From positions 2,898,001-2,962,000 of the forward strand of contig NZ_CP015039.1 in the NCBI RefSeq assembly GCF_002079305.1: a DNA stretch of 64,000 bases, given 5' to 3'. The stretch comes from Rhodovulum sp. P5. GTDB lineage: Bacteria; Pseudomonadota; Alphaproteobacteria; Rhodobacterales; Rhodobacteraceae. The position numbers and the translations under genes were made by a program. Of the stretch, positions 17,024 to 26,272 are shown piece by piece (the first letter of the stretch is position 1; each line of letters starts with the position of its first letter). The notes beneath the pieces were generated by a model that made no database searches, was not told the DNA's origin, and saw nothing but the letters and a program-made list of their open reading frames with translations.

Positions 17024-18123
17024 ATGACCAAAACAACGACGACGCGCCGCCACGCCCTGCGCGCGCTGGCAGGGGCCGGTGCGGTGACACTCGCCGCCCC
17101 GCATATCGCAGGCGCCCAGGCCAATGGTACCACCTGGAAGATCCAGACCTCCTGGCCCGGGGCGCGGGCTTGCAGATCTTCAAGGACTGGTGCGGCACGA
17201 TCAAGGAGAAGACCGGAGGCGAACTGGCCTTCCAGCCCTTCGGCGCCAATGACGTCGTGGGTGACTTCCAGCTTTACGACGCGGTCAAGAACGGGGTGCT
17301 CGACGCGATCAACCCGTTCACCATCTATGCCCAGGGCATCGTGCCAGCCGCGACCTTCCTGACCAGCTATCCGCTTGGCCTGCGCAACCCGCATGAGTTC
17401 GACGTGTTCTTCTACGGCCTCGGCGGGCTTGAGATCGCGCGCGACCTGTTTGCGCAACAGGGCATGGTCTATGTGGGTCCGGTCCATCACGGGCCGAACA
17501 TCATCCATTCCAAGGTGCCGATCCGGTCGATCGACGATTTCCGCGGCCGCAAGATGCGCCTGCCCGGCGGCATGGTGGCCGAGGTCTTTACCGAGATCGG
17601 GGCGGAAACCACGGTTCTGCCGGGGTCGGAGATCTTCCCCGCGCTGGAAAAGGGCACCATCGACGTGGCCGACTATGTGGGCCCGGCTGTCAACTACGCG
17701 CTCGGCTTCAGCCAGGTGACGAATTACATCTCGATGGGCCCTCCGGGCTTCATGTCGGTCTATCAGCCGGTCGACCTTATGGATATCACCGTCAGCCAGT
17801 CGTCCTGGGATGCGCTCAGCCCCGCGATGCGCCAGTTCGTCGAGATGGAAACCCATGTCTATTCGGACATGCACCACGCCGCGATTCAGGCCGCCGACCA
17901 GGAAGCCTGGAAGAAGTTCGAGGCCGACGGCACCGAGGTCACGCGCCTGACGCAGGACGACGTGGAACTGTTGACCGAGGTCGCCGTGCCGATCTGGTTC
18001 AAATACGCCAACCGCGACAAGAACGCCGCGCGCGTGTTCAAGATCCAGCTCGACTACATGATGTCGGGCTCTCTGGGCTATGTCACGCCCGAGCAGATCG
18101 AGGGGCTTGAACTCGACCTGTAA
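17024..18123 (+). pseudogene. dctP: TRAP transporter substrate-binding protein (DctP), interrupted by one frameshift
   Basis: Translation from the ATG at 17024 (GGGAGGAAG 5 bases upstream) gives a twin-arginine-type signal peptide (TTTRRHALRALAGAGAVTLA) and the mature start TWKIQTSWPG. The frame is then lost near 17155-17162. In the next frame the protein resumes as LQIFKDWCGTIKEKTGGELA and runs without interruption to 18123. Adding one base in the CCCGGGG run would restore SWPGGAGLQIF, exactly the family pattern, and give 366 residues, a normal DctP length. The lesion is therefore a single missing base. It could be a real null mutation or a sequencing error in a GC homopolymer. All sequence downstream keeps coding character, including a DFRGRKMRLPGGMVAEVF region, so any inactivation is recent. 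Both permease genes are intact. Confidence 0.85.
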
Positions 18124-18150
18124 TCGCGGCCCGTTCCGCAGATCGTGACC

Positions 18151-18177
18151 GCCGTCCGGGGTTCGCCCCCGGGCGGC
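18151..18177 (+). terminator. Strong intercistronic hairpin after dctP
   Basis: GCCGTCCGGGG (18151-18161) pairs with CCCCGGGCGGC (18167-18177) in an 11-bp stem with one G-U pair around a TTCGC loop, followed by GTGTTCTCCCT. It lies between the binding protein and the permease genes and probably limits read-through or protects the upstream mRNA. Confidence 0.55.
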
Positions 18178-18209
18178 GTGTTCTCCCTCATGCCAAACAG
18201 GACTGCAAG

Positions 18210-19520
18210 ATGCCTGGTCTCAGCTTTACGCTGCCGCATTGGCTCTATTGGGTCGGGCTGATCGTCTTTCCGCTCGTCGCCATGGTGCTGTCGCGCCGGC
18301 CCCGCCCCAAGGAACAGCGTTTTTCCGTCGCGCTCGGCTATCTGATCCTCATCACCGGCGGGATCATCGGCCTGCACCGGTTCTATCTGCGAAACCTTTG
18401 GGGCCTGATCTTCCTGCCGATCTTCGTCTTCGTGCTGTACGCCAACATCCAGACGCAGGAGGCGCGGGGTGTTCTGTCGGACATGTCCAACCAGATGCGC
18501 GTCGCCGAACGCACGGTCGAACGGGAAGAACCACGCATCGCGGAGGCGCGCGAGAGCCTGCCCGAGCTTGAGGCCGCGCTCGCCGAGGCCGAAGAGGGCT
18601 CCTTTGCGCGGCGCAGCGCCGAGAAGCGGCTGAAACGGGCCGAGGACACCATCGCCAAGGGAGAGGCACGGCTGACCGAGGCCCGGGCGACGATCGTCGA
18701 GTTCGGCCCGCAGCGCGACGCCGCGGCCAAGCTGCGGCAGGCCTGGTCGGACTGGGCCGGACGCGCCTTCTACCTGATCCTCGCACTGATGGCGCTGGAC
18801 GCGGTGCTGCTGCCCTTCCTTGTGCGCAAGGCCAACGCGACGATCCCGCCCGAGCAGAAGACCGAGGCCGAACTGGCGCTGGAGGCCGCCGAGGCCGAGG
18901 AAGGCCCCAAGCATGACCGCGAATATGCCGAGAACTGGATCGACCGCCTGTCGCTCTTCTGCGGCGAGTTCGTGTCCTACTGGGCCGTGATCGCCGTCTT
19001 CGTCTACTACTACGAGGTCATCGCCCGCTATGTCTTCAACAGCCCCACCAACTGGGCGCATGAGGCGATGTACCTGATGTTCGGCATGCAATACCTGATC
19101 GCCGGGTCCTACGCGATGCTGACCGAAAGCCATGTGCGGGTCGACGTGTTCTATGCCCCGCTCACCCGTCCGAAAAAGGCTTGGGCCGATCTGCTGACCT
19201 CGATCTTCTTCTTCATCTTCGCGGGCACGTTGCTGGTAACCTCGTGGATCTTCGCGATGGACGCCATCGCGGTGCCCTCGGGCAACTCCATCGTGTCCGA
19301 CTGGGCGCGCAGCGAGATGACGCTGTTCGAGATGCTGGGCAGCCTGTCGCTCGACCAATGGACCGACCCGGCCATCCGCTGGGGCGAGATCAGTTTCAAC
19401 GAGTGGGAGGTGCCGCTCTGGCCGATGAAATGGGTGATGGTGATGGGGGGCCTCTTGTTGGTTCTGCAAGGCGTCTCGAAGCTCGGCAAGGATATCCGGG
19501 CAATCCGGCAGGGGGCGTGA
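18210..19520 (+). CDS. dctQ: TRAP small permease (DctQ) fused to an N-terminal TM2 domain and coiled coil
   Basis: At 436 aa this is about twice the usual DctQ length. Residues 1-75 hold membrane segments with the TM2-domain signature GIIGLHRFYLRN. Residues about 85-180 are a charged, heptad-like coiled coil rich in Glu, Arg and Ala (ERTVEREEPRIAEARESLPE and following). A further membrane segment follows (about 188-208, FYLILALMALDAVLLPFLV), and DctQ proper occupies about 240-430, with ARYVFNSPTNWAHEAMYLMF and the ESHVRVDVFY motif. DctQ pairs with DctM to form the membrane part of a TRAP carrier. The role of the extension is unknown; it could hold the complex to another membrane partner. No internal stop or frameshift is seen, so the fusion appears genuine. 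dctM begins 3 bases after the stop. Confidence 0.8.
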   Translation: MPGLSFTLPHWLYWVGLIVFPLVAMVLSRRPRPKEQRFSVALGYLILITGGIIGLHRFYLRNLWGLIFLPIFVFVLYANIQTQEARGVLSDMSNQMRVAERTVEREEPRIAEARESLPELEAALAEAEEGSFARRSAEKRLKRAEDTIAKGEARLTEARATIVEFGPQRDAAAKLRQAWSDWAGRAFYLILALMALDAVLLPFLVRKANATIPPEQKTEAELALEAAEAEEGPKHDREYAENWIDRLSLFCGEFVSYWAVIAVFVYYYEVIARYVFNSPTNWAHEAMYLMFGMQYLIAGSYAMLTESHVRVDVFYAPLTRPKKAWADLLTSIFFFIFAGTLLVTSWIFAMDAIAVPSGNSIVSDWARSEMTLFEMLGSLSLDQWTDPAIRWGEISFNEWEVPLWPMKWVMVMGGLLLVLQGVSKLGKDIRAIRQGA

Positions 19521-19523
19521 TCC

Positions 19524-20879
19524 ATGGGACTTGAAATCGGAATCGAGTGGCTCACGCTGATCATGTTCGGCAGCCTGCTGGTGCTGCTGATGGCTGGGCT
19601 GCCGCTTGCCTTCGTCACGGGCGGTCTGGCCTGCGTGTTCCTGTTCATCCTGGGCGATGCGCAGGCGCTGAACATCGTGCCCAGCCGAATATTCCCGCTG
19701 ATGACGAACTATCAGCTTTCGGCCATACCCCTGTTCATCTTCATGGCCGCGATGCTGGAAAGGGCCGGCATCATCAACGACATGTTCGACGTGATCTACA
19801 AGGTGCTGGGCAGCGTGAAGGGCGGTCTGGCCTCGGCCACGATCATCGCGTCCACCATCCTTGCCGCCATGGTCGGCGTGATCGGCGCGGCGGTGGTGAC
19901 GATGGGGATCATCGCGCTGCCTGCCATGCTGAAACGCGGCTATGACCCCAAGATCGCCATGGGCTCGATCATGGCGGGGGGCACGCTGGGCATCCTGATC
20001 CCGCCGTCGATCCTGGCCATCATCTATGCGGTCGTGGCGGAACAGTCGGTGGGGGAGCTCTTCATCGGCGCGGTGATCCCGGGGCTGATGCTGTCGGGCC
20101 TCTACATCCTCTACGTGACCGTGCGCAGCTACATCAATCCGCGCCTGGGCCCGCCGATCCCGGTGGCAGAGCGTGTTTCCCCCCGCGAAAAGGTTCGCCT
20201 GTTGGGCAACATGTCCGCCCCCATCGCGCTGATCGTGATCGTGCTGGGGGTGATCTTTACAGGCGTGGCAACCCCGGTGGAGGCCGCAGGGATAGGCACC
20301 TTCGGCGCCTTCATCGTGGCCGCCATCCATCGCAAACTGGACTGGTACACGGTGCGGGAGGCCTGCGTCACCACGCTGAAAGCGTCGGCCATGGTGATCT
20401 GGATCATGTTCGGCGCCACGATCTTTGTCGGTCTCTACGTGCTGGAGGGCGGGCAGCAATTCGTGCAGGACAGCCTTGCCGCGACGGGCCTGGGCCCGTG
20501 GGGCATCCTGATCCTGATGCAGATCATCCTGATCATCCTCGGCATGTTCCTCGACTGGGTCGGGATCCTTCTTCTGTGCGTGCCGATCTTCGTGCCGATC
20601 ATCAAGGCGCTGGGTGCGCAGGCTTTCGGCCTGTCCGATCCCGGCGATCTGGTGCTGTGGTTCGGGGTGCTCTACCTCGTCAACATGCAGATGAGCTTTC
20701 TGTCGCCGCCCTTCGGCTATGCACTGTTCTATCTGCGCGGCGTGGCCCCGGCAGAGATCCCGATGACCGACATCTTCAAGGCGGCGCTGCCCTTCCTGTT
20801 TCTGCAGGTGGTCGGGTTGGCGATCTGCATGCTGTTCCCGCAGGTCATCACATGGCTGCCGCGGTTGGTGTATGGCTGA
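19524..20879 (+). CDS. dctM: TRAP transporter large permease subunit
   Basis: The 451-aa protein has about twelve membrane segments in two inverted halves. DctM features include GLPLAFVTGGLACVFLF near the start, GSIMAGGTLGILIPPSILAI in the middle and MFLDWVGILLLCVPIFVPI in the second half. It is the ion-coupled transport subunit of the TRAP system and works with the fused DctQ encoded 3 bases upstream. It ends the operon; a perfect 8-bp hairpin follows 32 bases later. Confidence 0.92.
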   Translation: MGLEIGIEWLTLIMFGSLLVLLMAGLPLAFVTGGLACVFLFILGDAQALNIVPSRIFPLMTNYQLSAIPLFIFMAAMLERAGIINDMFDVIYKVLGSVKGGLASATIIASTILAAMVGVIGAAVVTMGIIALPAMLKRGYDPKIAMGSIMAGGTLGILIPPSILAIIYAVVAEQSVGELFIGAVIPGLMLSGLYILYVTVRSYINPRLGPPIPVAERVSPREKVRLLGNMSAPIALIVIVLGVIFTGVATPVEAAGIGTFGAFIVAAIHRKLDWYTVREACVTTLKASAMVIWIMFGATIFVGLYVLEGGQQFVQDSLAATGLGPWGILILMQIILIILGMFLDWVGILLLCVPIFVPIIKALGAQAFGLSDPGDLVLWFGVLYLVNMQMSFLSPPFGYALFYLRGVAPAEIPMTDIFKAALPFLFLQVVGLAICMLFPQVITWLPRLVYG

Positions 20880-20910
20880 CCGGGCCGTCGCCGCGACCGT
20901 CTGAACAGGG

Positions 20911-20930
20911 CGCCCCGCAGTTGCGGGGCG
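20911..20930. terminator. Bidirectional hairpin between dctM and glpR
   Basis: CGCCCCGC (20911-20918) and GCGGGGCG (20923-20930) form a perfect 8-bp stem with loop AGTT between two convergent genes. The T tracts on either side are poor, but the position fits a shared terminator. Confidence 0.55.
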
Positions 20931-20934
20931 TCGT

Positions 20935-21705
20935 CTATGGCCGTCCCTCGGCCAACAGGACCTCCGTCCCCCAGGCGTCACAGCGCCGGGCAAGATCGTC
21001 GCTCAGCGGCCTGTCGGTGAAGAAGCTGTCGATCTCGGACAGCGACGCGATCCGCGCCGGGGCAGTGCGGGTGAATTTCGAGCCATCGGCGACAAGGTAC
21101 GTCTTGCGCGATTGCCGCAGGATCGCCTGGCTGACCCCGACCTCCTGAATGTCGAAGTCGAGCAGATCGCCGTCCCGGTCGAGTGCAGAACAGCCGATCA
21201 CGGCCAGGGCGAACTTGAACTGCAAGATTGTATCCGCGGCCAGCTTGCCCACCAGACCGCCATCGGACCGGCGCAACTGCCCGCCGGTGACGATGACCTC
21301 GCAATCGCGATTGGCGGCGAGGATATTCGCCACGTTCATGTTGTTGGTCACGACCAGCAGGTCGCGATGGTGCAACAGCGCCTGCGCCACGGCCTCGGTA
21401 CTGGTGCCGATATTCAGGAACAGGGCGATGCCGTTGGGGATACGCGCCGCGCAGGCCCGCGCGATGGCGGCCTTGGCGTCGGGGTTCAGGGCGCGGCGTT
21501 CCTCGTACCCGATATTGGTGATGCCCGAGGGCAGGACCGCCCCGCCATGGACCCGCTCCAACCGGCCGGCCTCGGCCAGGTCGGTCAAGTCGCGGCGGAT
21601 GGTCTGAAGCGTCACGCCGAAATGCGCGGCCAGACCTTCGACCGTCACCTTCCCCTCGCGCCGGGCGATTTCAAGGATTTCTGGGTGGCGGAAGGTCTGC
21701 GACAT
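20935..21705 (-). CDS. glpR: DeoR-family repressor of glycerol genes
   Basis: The 256-aa regulator has the DeoR N-terminal winged helix-turn-helix (RHPEILEIARREGKVTVEGL then AAHFGVTLQTIRRDLTDLAE) and a C-terminal sugar-phosphate-sensing domain (IGTSTEAVAQALLHH; VTGGQLRRSDGGLVG). GlpR represses glycerol catabolic genes and is released by glycerol-3-phosphate. The ATG at 21705 gives the family length; a longer reading would run into the operator region. It is divergent from glpD, with two inverted GTTCGTTT-type sites between them, so it probably represses glpD-glpK and perhaps itself. Confidence 0.88.
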   Translation of the reverse strand: MSQTFRHPEILEIARREGKVTVEGLAAHFGVTLQTIRRDLTDLAEAGRLERVHGGAVLPSGITNIGYEERRALNPDAKAAIARACAARIPNGIALFLNIGTSTEAVAQALLHHRDLLVVTNNMNVANILAANRDCEVIVTGGQLRRSDGGLVGKLAADTILQFKFALAVIGCSALDRDGDLLDFDIQEVGVSQAILRQSRKTYLVADGSKFTRTAPARIASLSEIDSFFTDRPLSDDLARRCDAWGTEVLLAEGRP

Positions 21706-21724
21706 GGCGTTGGCTTTCGGTTGT

Positions 21725-21739
21725 GTTCGTTTCTTGTCG
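21725..21739 (+). promoter_or_regulatory. Candidate GlpR operator half 1
   Basis: GTTCGTTTCTTGTCG lies 20 bases upstream of the glpR start. It matches the second site (21797-21811, inverted) at about 12 of 15 positions. TTCGTTT elements are typical of DeoR/GlpR operators. Confidence 0.5.
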
Positions 21740-21796
21740 CATGACTGGTGGCCGGCGGCAAGATATGGGCGTGTTTTGGCCGTTTCGGGTGAATTT

Positions 21797-21811
21797 CGAT
21801 CAAAAACGAAC
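21797..21811 (-). promoter_or_regulatory. Candidate GlpR operator half 2
   Basis: On the minus strand the site reads GTTCGTTTTTGATCG, an inverted relative of the site at 21725-21739. The two centres are 72 bases apart, close to seven helical turns, which would allow looping between them. It lies just upstream of the candidate glpD promoter. Confidence 0.5.
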
Positions 21812-21820
21812 TTCTGCGGA

Positions 21821-21849
21821 TTGCGAATCTGCGCTATTTCGGCCATATC
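21821..21849 (+). promoter_or_regulatory. Candidate glpD promoter
   Basis: TTGCGA (21821-21826) and CATATC (21844-21849) are 17 bases apart, directly after the second GlpR-like site and 30 bases before the glpD start. Confidence 0.35.
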
Positions 21850-21878
21850 GAGAATAGGGAAGTCTTGGGAGGACATGC

Positions 21879-23477
21879 ATGGCGGACTGTCGCGACACGA
21901 CCCTGACCGACCTGTTCATCATCGGTGGCGGCATCAACGGCTGTGGCATCGCCCGCGATGCGGCGGGTCGTGGGCTGTCGGTGACGCTGGCAGAGATGAA
22001 CGACCTCGGGTCTGCCACCTCCTCGGCCTCGACCAAGCTCTTTCATGGCGGGCTGCGCTATCTTGAATATTTCGAGTTCCGCCTTGTGCGCGAGGCGCTG
22101 ATCGAGCGGGAGCGGCTTCTGACCGCGATGCCGCATATCAGTTGGCCGATGCGCTTTGTGCTGCCCCTGTATCCGGGTATGCGTTTTGCGTCGGAAACCC
22201 CGACCTCCCGCCTGTTGGGGCGTGTCTTGCCGTGGATGAAGGGGCGGCGCCCGGACTGGCTGATCCGGCTGGGGCTGCTTCTTTATGACCATCTCGGCGG
22301 GCGCCGCATTCTGCCGGCGACCCGGACACTTTCGCTGTGTGGGACGGCCGAGGGCGCGCCGCTGAAGCCGGACTTTGCCAAGGCGTTCGAATACTCCGAC
22401 TGCTGGGTGGAAGATTCCCGTCTGGTGATCCTGAACGCCCGCGATGCGGTGGCGGGCGGCGCGACGATCCTGCCTCGCACCAAGGTCGTCTCGGCGGTTC
22501 GGGACGGCGCGGTCTGGCGGGTGGAGACGGAAGAGGCCGAGACCGGTGCCCGCGAAACCCATCTTGCGCGACTGCTGGTCAACGCGGCGGGACCGTGGGC
22601 GGGGGACATCCTGCGCACGCAGCTTGGACTGCAAACCAACGATCGCGTCCGCCTTGTGCGCGGGTCCCATATCGTGACCCGGCGGCTTTTCGATCACGAC
22701 AAGAGCTATTTCTTTCAGGGGACCGACGGGCGCATCATCTTTGCCATCCCGTATGAAACCGATTTCACCCTGATCGGCACAACCGATGCCGATCACCCCG
22801 ACCCGTCGACCGCGCCCCGCTGCACGCCCGAGGAACGCCGCTATCTGATCGACTTCGCCAACCGCTATTTCGCCACCGAGATCACCGAGGAGGATGTCGT
22901 CTGGACCTTTTCCGGGGTCCGGCCGCTTTATGACGCGGGCACGGGCAGCGCCACGGCGGCGACGCGCGATTACACGATCAAGGTGGATACGACGGGTGGC
23001 GCGCCCCTGCTGAACGTCTTCGGCGGCAAGATCACCACCTATCGCCGGCTGGCAGAGGCCGCGCTGGAAAAGATCGGCGCGCATCTGCCCGCCGCCCCGG
23101 GGCCTTGGACCGCCGGTGTCGCATTGCCCGGCGGCGATTTCCCCGTGACGGGGTTCGAGACGCTGGTTTCCGATCTTGCCGCGGCCTATCCGTTCCTGAC
23201 CCCGGCCTGGGCGCGCCGACTGGTCAGGACCTACGGGACAGAGGCGGGGCAGATCCTGCATGGTGCCCGGTCGGCCGCCGATCTGGGCCGCGACTTCGGC
23301 GTAAGTCTGACCGAGGCAGAGGTGATCTGGCTTATGGACCACGAATTCACCCGCACCGCCGAAGATGTGCTGTGGCGCCGCACGAAACTGGGCCTTCGGA
23401 TGACCGACGCGCAGGCGCAGGCCCTTGACGTGTGGATGGCGGCGCGGCGGGCGGGGTTTGCCGCCGCGGCCGAATAG
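21879..23477 (+). CDS. glpD: Aerobic glycerol-3-phosphate dehydrogenase
   Basis: The 532-aa FAD enzyme oxidises glycerol-3-phosphate to dihydroxyacetone phosphate at the inner membrane and passes electrons to quinone. The dinucleotide-binding start IIGGGINGCGIARDAAGRG is followed by SATSSASTKLFHGGLRYLEY, and IGTTDADHPDPSTAP and a KITTYRRLAEAALEK segment appear later. All are standard for GlpD. The length is normal. The ATG at 21879 has GGGAGGAC upstream. It is followed by glpK and controlled from the GlpR operator region. Confidence 0.94.
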   Translation: MADCRDTTLTDLFIIGGGINGCGIARDAAGRGLSVTLAEMNDLGSATSSASTKLFHGGLRYLEYFEFRLVREALIERERLLTAMPHISWPMRFVLPLYPGMRFASETPTSRLLGRVLPWMKGRRPDWLIRLGLLLYDHLGGRRILPATRTLSLCGTAEGAPLKPDFAKAFEYSDCWVEDSRLVILNARDAVAGGATILPRTKVVSAVRDGAVWRVETEEAETGARETHLARLLVNAAGPWAGDILRTQLGLQTNDRVRLVRGSHIVTRRLFDHDKSYFFQGTDGRIIFAIPYETDFTLIGTTDADHPDPSTAPRCTPEERRYLIDFANRYFATEITEEDVVWTFSGVRPLYDAGTGSATAATRDYTIKVDTTGGAPLLNVFGGKITTYRRLAEAALEKIGAHLPAAPGPWTAGVALPGGDFPVTGFETLVSDLAAAYPFLTPAWARRLVRTYGTEAGQILHGARSAADLGRDFGVSLTEAEVIWLMDHEFTRTAEDVLWRRTKLGLRMTDAQAQALDVWMAARRAGFAAAAE

Positions 23478-23526
23478 CGGCCCGCCCGCCGCGCGCATAG
23501 GTGGCGTTTCGCAGGCGGGGGCCTGT

Positions 23527-23532
23527 GCTAAG
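23527..23532 (+). promoter_or_regulatory. Candidate -10 box before glpK
   Basis: GCTAAG in the context TGTGCTAAGG lies 36 bases before the glpK start. No clear -35 is visible, so this is a weak suggestion of separate glpK transcription. Confidence 0.2.
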
Positions 23533-23567
23533 GTCGCCCCGCACCAATCACGTCAGGGGAGGGGACA

Positions 23568-25058
23568 ATGGGCTATATTCTGGCCATCGATCAGGGCACG
23601 ACATCCAGCCGCGCGATCCTGTTCGACGCAAACCTGAAGATCGCCGCCGTCGCGCAAGAGGAATTCCCACAGCACTATCCGGCCTCCGGCTGGGTGGAAC
23701 ATGACCCGATGGATCTGTGGTCGACCACCGCGGCCACATGCCGGGCCGCGATGGAAAAGGCCGGGCTGCGTGCGGCCGACATCGCCGGGATCGGCATCAC
23801 CAACCAGCGCGAGACGACGCTGATCTGGGATCGCAAGACCGGAAAGCCGATCCATAACGCCATCGTCTGGCAGGATCGCCGCACCGCCGACCTGTGCCAG
23901 ACCCTGCGGGAGGCGGGGCACGAGGCGACGGTTACGGAAACCACCGGCCTGCTGCTCGACCCCTATTTCTCGGGAACCAAGGTCGCGTGGCTTCTGGACA
24001 ATGTCGCGGGCGCGCGGGCGCGGGCGGAGGCCGGAGAGTTGGCCTTCGGCACCGTCGATACATGGCTGATCTGGAAGCTGACCGGCGGCAAGGCCCATGT
24101 CACCGATGCCACCAATGCCGCGCGGACGATGCTATACGATATCCGGCAAGGGGCGTGGTCGCAGACCATGTGCGACATGCTGGGCGTGCCGATAGCGCTG
24201 TTGCCGGAGGTGAAAGACTGCGCCGCCGATTTCGGGATGGCGCGGGCCGACCTGTTCGGGGCGGAAATCCCGATCCTCGGCGTGGCGGGCGATCAACAGG
24301 CGGCGACCATCGGGCAGGCCTGTTTCCAGCCCGGCATGATGAAATCGACCTATGGCACGGGGTGTTTCGCGCTGCTGAACACCGGCGCGGACCCGGTGAT
24401 GTCGAAGAACCGCCTGCTGACCACCATCGCCTACCAGATGGACGGCCAGCCCACCTATGCGCTGGAAGGGTCGATCTTCATCGCGGGCGCCGTGGTGCAA
24501 TGGCTGCGCGACGGGCTGAAGATCATCCGTGAGGCGAAGGAGACCCAGCCGCTGGCCGAAAAGGCCGATGCCGGTCAGTCGGTGATCCTCGTGCCCGCCT
24601 TCACCGGTCTGGGGGCGCCTTACTGGAATGCGGAATGCCGGGGGGCAGTCTTTGGGCTGACGCGGAATTCGGGGCCAGAGGAATTCGCCCGGGCCGCGCT
24701 GGAATCCGTGGGCTTCCAGACCCGCGATCTGCTGGAGGCGATGCAGGCCGACTGGGGCGCCGCTGGCGACACCGCCCTGCGCGTGGATGGGGGGATGAGC
24801 GCATCGGACTGGGCGATGCAGTTTCTGGCCGATATTCTTGGCGCGCAGGTGGACCGGCCCGAGGTTCTGGAAACCACCGCGATGGGGGCGGCGTGGCTGG
24901 CGGGCCAGCGCGCAGGGCTCTACCCCGACATGGCCGGTTTCGCGCAGACATGGGCGCTGGAACGCAGTTTCGCCCCATCCATGGAGAGCACGCTGCGCGA
25001 GGAAAGATATGCCGCGTGGAAGCGCGCGGTTGCCGCCACCATCGGGGTCGCATCGTGA
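23568..25058 (+). CDS. glpK: Glycerol kinase
   Basis: The 496-aa FGGY kinase phosphorylates glycerol with ATP. The N-terminal phosphate-binding loop [15 protein letters not shown], the [19 protein letters not shown] segment, [15 protein letters not shown] and the late [19 protein letters not shown] are all GlpK hallmarks, and the length is exactly typical. A strong GGGGAGGGG precedes the ATG. The product feeds GlpD, encoded upstream. Its stop codon overlaps the start of the next gene (GTGA). Confidence 0.95.
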   Translation: MGYILAIDQGTTSSRAILFDANLKIAAVAQEEFPQHYPASGWVEHDPMDLWSTTAATCRAAMEKAGLRAADIAGIGITNQRETTLIWDRKTGKPIHNAIVWQDRRTADLCQTLREAGHEATVTETTGLLLDPYFSGTKVAWLLDNVAGARARAEAGELAFGTVDTWLIWKLTGGKAHVTDATNAARTMLYDIRQGAWSQTMCDMLGVPIALLPEVKDCAADFGMARADLFGAEIPILGVAGDQQAATIGQACFQPGMMKSTYGTGCFALLNTGADPVMSKNRLLTTIAYQMDGQPTYALEGSIFIAGAVVQWLRDGLKIIREAKETQPLAEKADAGQSVILVPAFTGLGAPYWNAECRGAVFGLTRNSGPEEFARAALESVGFQTRDLLEAMQADWGAAGDTALRVDGGMSASDWAMQFLADILGAQVDRPEVLETTAMGAAWLAGQRAGLYPDMAGFAQTWALERSFAPSMESTLREERYAAWKRAVAATIGVAS

Positions 25059-26200
25059 GCGCAAGCGATTGGGCGGCCCTAGCCACCCCGCCGCGCACTG
25101 TTTCGGGACGCGGCTGCCGGGGCATCGTCCTTCAGGCCCTTGCGGCGTTTCTGGGGCCGGTTCTGCTTGTCCGCGGGCAATCGGTGGCATGGGCCGATAC
25201 GCTGGCCGAAGAGTTGCGCGCAGAGGGGCGGGCGGTTCACACCGTCCTGTCCCGGGGAGAGCCCGCCCTTCCGGCATTGGAGGCCAGCCTGTCCGCCCTG
25301 CGCGGCGCTGATCTGCAGGCGGTGGTTGCCGTGGGTGGCGGTTCCGCGATCGACCTTGGTAAGGCGCTGGCCGCGCTTTTGCGGGTGCGGGGGCCGGTGC
25401 CGGATTATCTGGAAGTGGTCGGGCGCGGGTTGCCGCTCGATGCCGCTCCGTTGCCCTTCATCGCCGTTCCCACCACGGCCGGCACCGGAGCCGAGGCCAC
25501 CAAGAACGCAGTCATCGATATCCCCGACCACCAGCGCAAGGTCAGCCTGCGCGACACCCGCATGATTCCCCGCATTGCCGTTCTGGATGCCGACCTGACC
25601 GACGGGATGCCGTGGCCGGTGACCCTGATGACCGGGCTGGATGCGATCACCCAGTTGATCGAACCCCTGCTGTCGGCGCGCGCCACGCCGGCCACCGATG
25701 TCATCTGCCGCGGGGCGATCGGCCCGGCGATGCGGGCGCTGATCCGGTTGTCGGACGGCGAATGCCCCGAGGCGCGTGCCACGATGCTGATGGCCGCGCA
25801 TCTGAGTGGTATCGCGCTGGCCAATGCGGGGCTTGGCGCGGTGCATGGGGTGGCCGGGGTGATCGGTGGCCAGACCGGCGCACCCCACGGCGCGATCTGC
25901 GGGCAGTTGCTGCCCAAGGTTCTGCGGGTCAACCGGCGGGCCGCTGCGCAGGCGGGGCTGGACACCACGCAGTTCGATGAGGTCGACGCGATCATTGCCG
26001 ATGCCTTCGGGCGGCCGGGACAGTCGGCGGCGGAGCTGCTGCAAGGCTTCGTGGATCGGCACGGCCTGCCCGGCTGGGCCGGAACCGCCCTGTCGCCGGA
26101 TATCGACAGGATCGTGGACATGGCCAGGGCGTCCTCCTCGATGAAGGCCAATCCGGTCGCCTTGTCGCCGGAGGAATTGACCGAGGTCTTGCGGCCCTGA
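25055..26200 (+). CDS. Iron-containing (group III) alcohol dehydrogenase family enzyme
   Basis: The 381-aa protein starts at the GTG overlapping the glpK stop. It has the NAD-binding [16 protein letters not shown], the [16 protein letters not shown] loop, and metal-site residues Asp196 ([10 protein letters not shown]), His264 (GAVHGVAG) and His278 (GAPHGAICG). The fourth ligand position, His200 in classic members such as FucO, is Gln200 here, a variant I associate with a distinct TQLIEP subgroup. It reduces or oxidises an aldehyde/alcohol pair, but the substrate is not evident. Co-translation with glpK suggests a link to glycerol or a related three-carbon alcohol, for example glycerol dehydrogenase-like activity; this is inferred. 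Confidence 0.75.
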   Translation: MSASDWAALATPPRTVSGRGCRGIVLQALAAFLGPVLLVRGQSVAWADTLAEELRAEGRAVHTVLSRGEPALPALEASLSALRGADLQAVVAVGGGSAIDLGKALAALLRVRGPVPDYLEVVGRGLPLDAAPLPFIAVPTTAGTGAEATKNAVIDIPDHQRKVSLRDTRMIPRIAVLDADLTDGMPWPVTLMTGLDAITQLIEPLLSARATPATDVICRGAIGPAMRALIRLSDGECPEARATMLMAAHLSGIALANAGLGAVHGVAGVIGGQTGAPHGAICGQLLPKVLRVNRRAAAQAGLDTTQFDEVDAIIADAFGRPGQSAAELLQGFVDRHGLPGWAGTALSPDIDRIVDMARASSSMKANPVALSPEELTEVLRP

Positions 26201-26272
26201 TCCACGCCCCCCTTGACGGCCCGCCGCCGACAAGATCACTTGGGGCGAAACGGAACAGCCGGGGAGTTTGGG

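Noticed and set aside
18078..20993. Long minus-strand open frame opposite dctQ and dctM
   Set aside because: The product is rich in His, Asp, Arg and Gln with no domain, and the plus strand holds well-defined TRAP permease genes.
25055..25058. GTGA overlap of glpK and the alcohol dehydrogenase as a possible gene fusion or frameshift
   Set aside because: Both proteins have complete family lengths and termini. Four-base overlaps of this kind are normal translational coupling and recur in this window.
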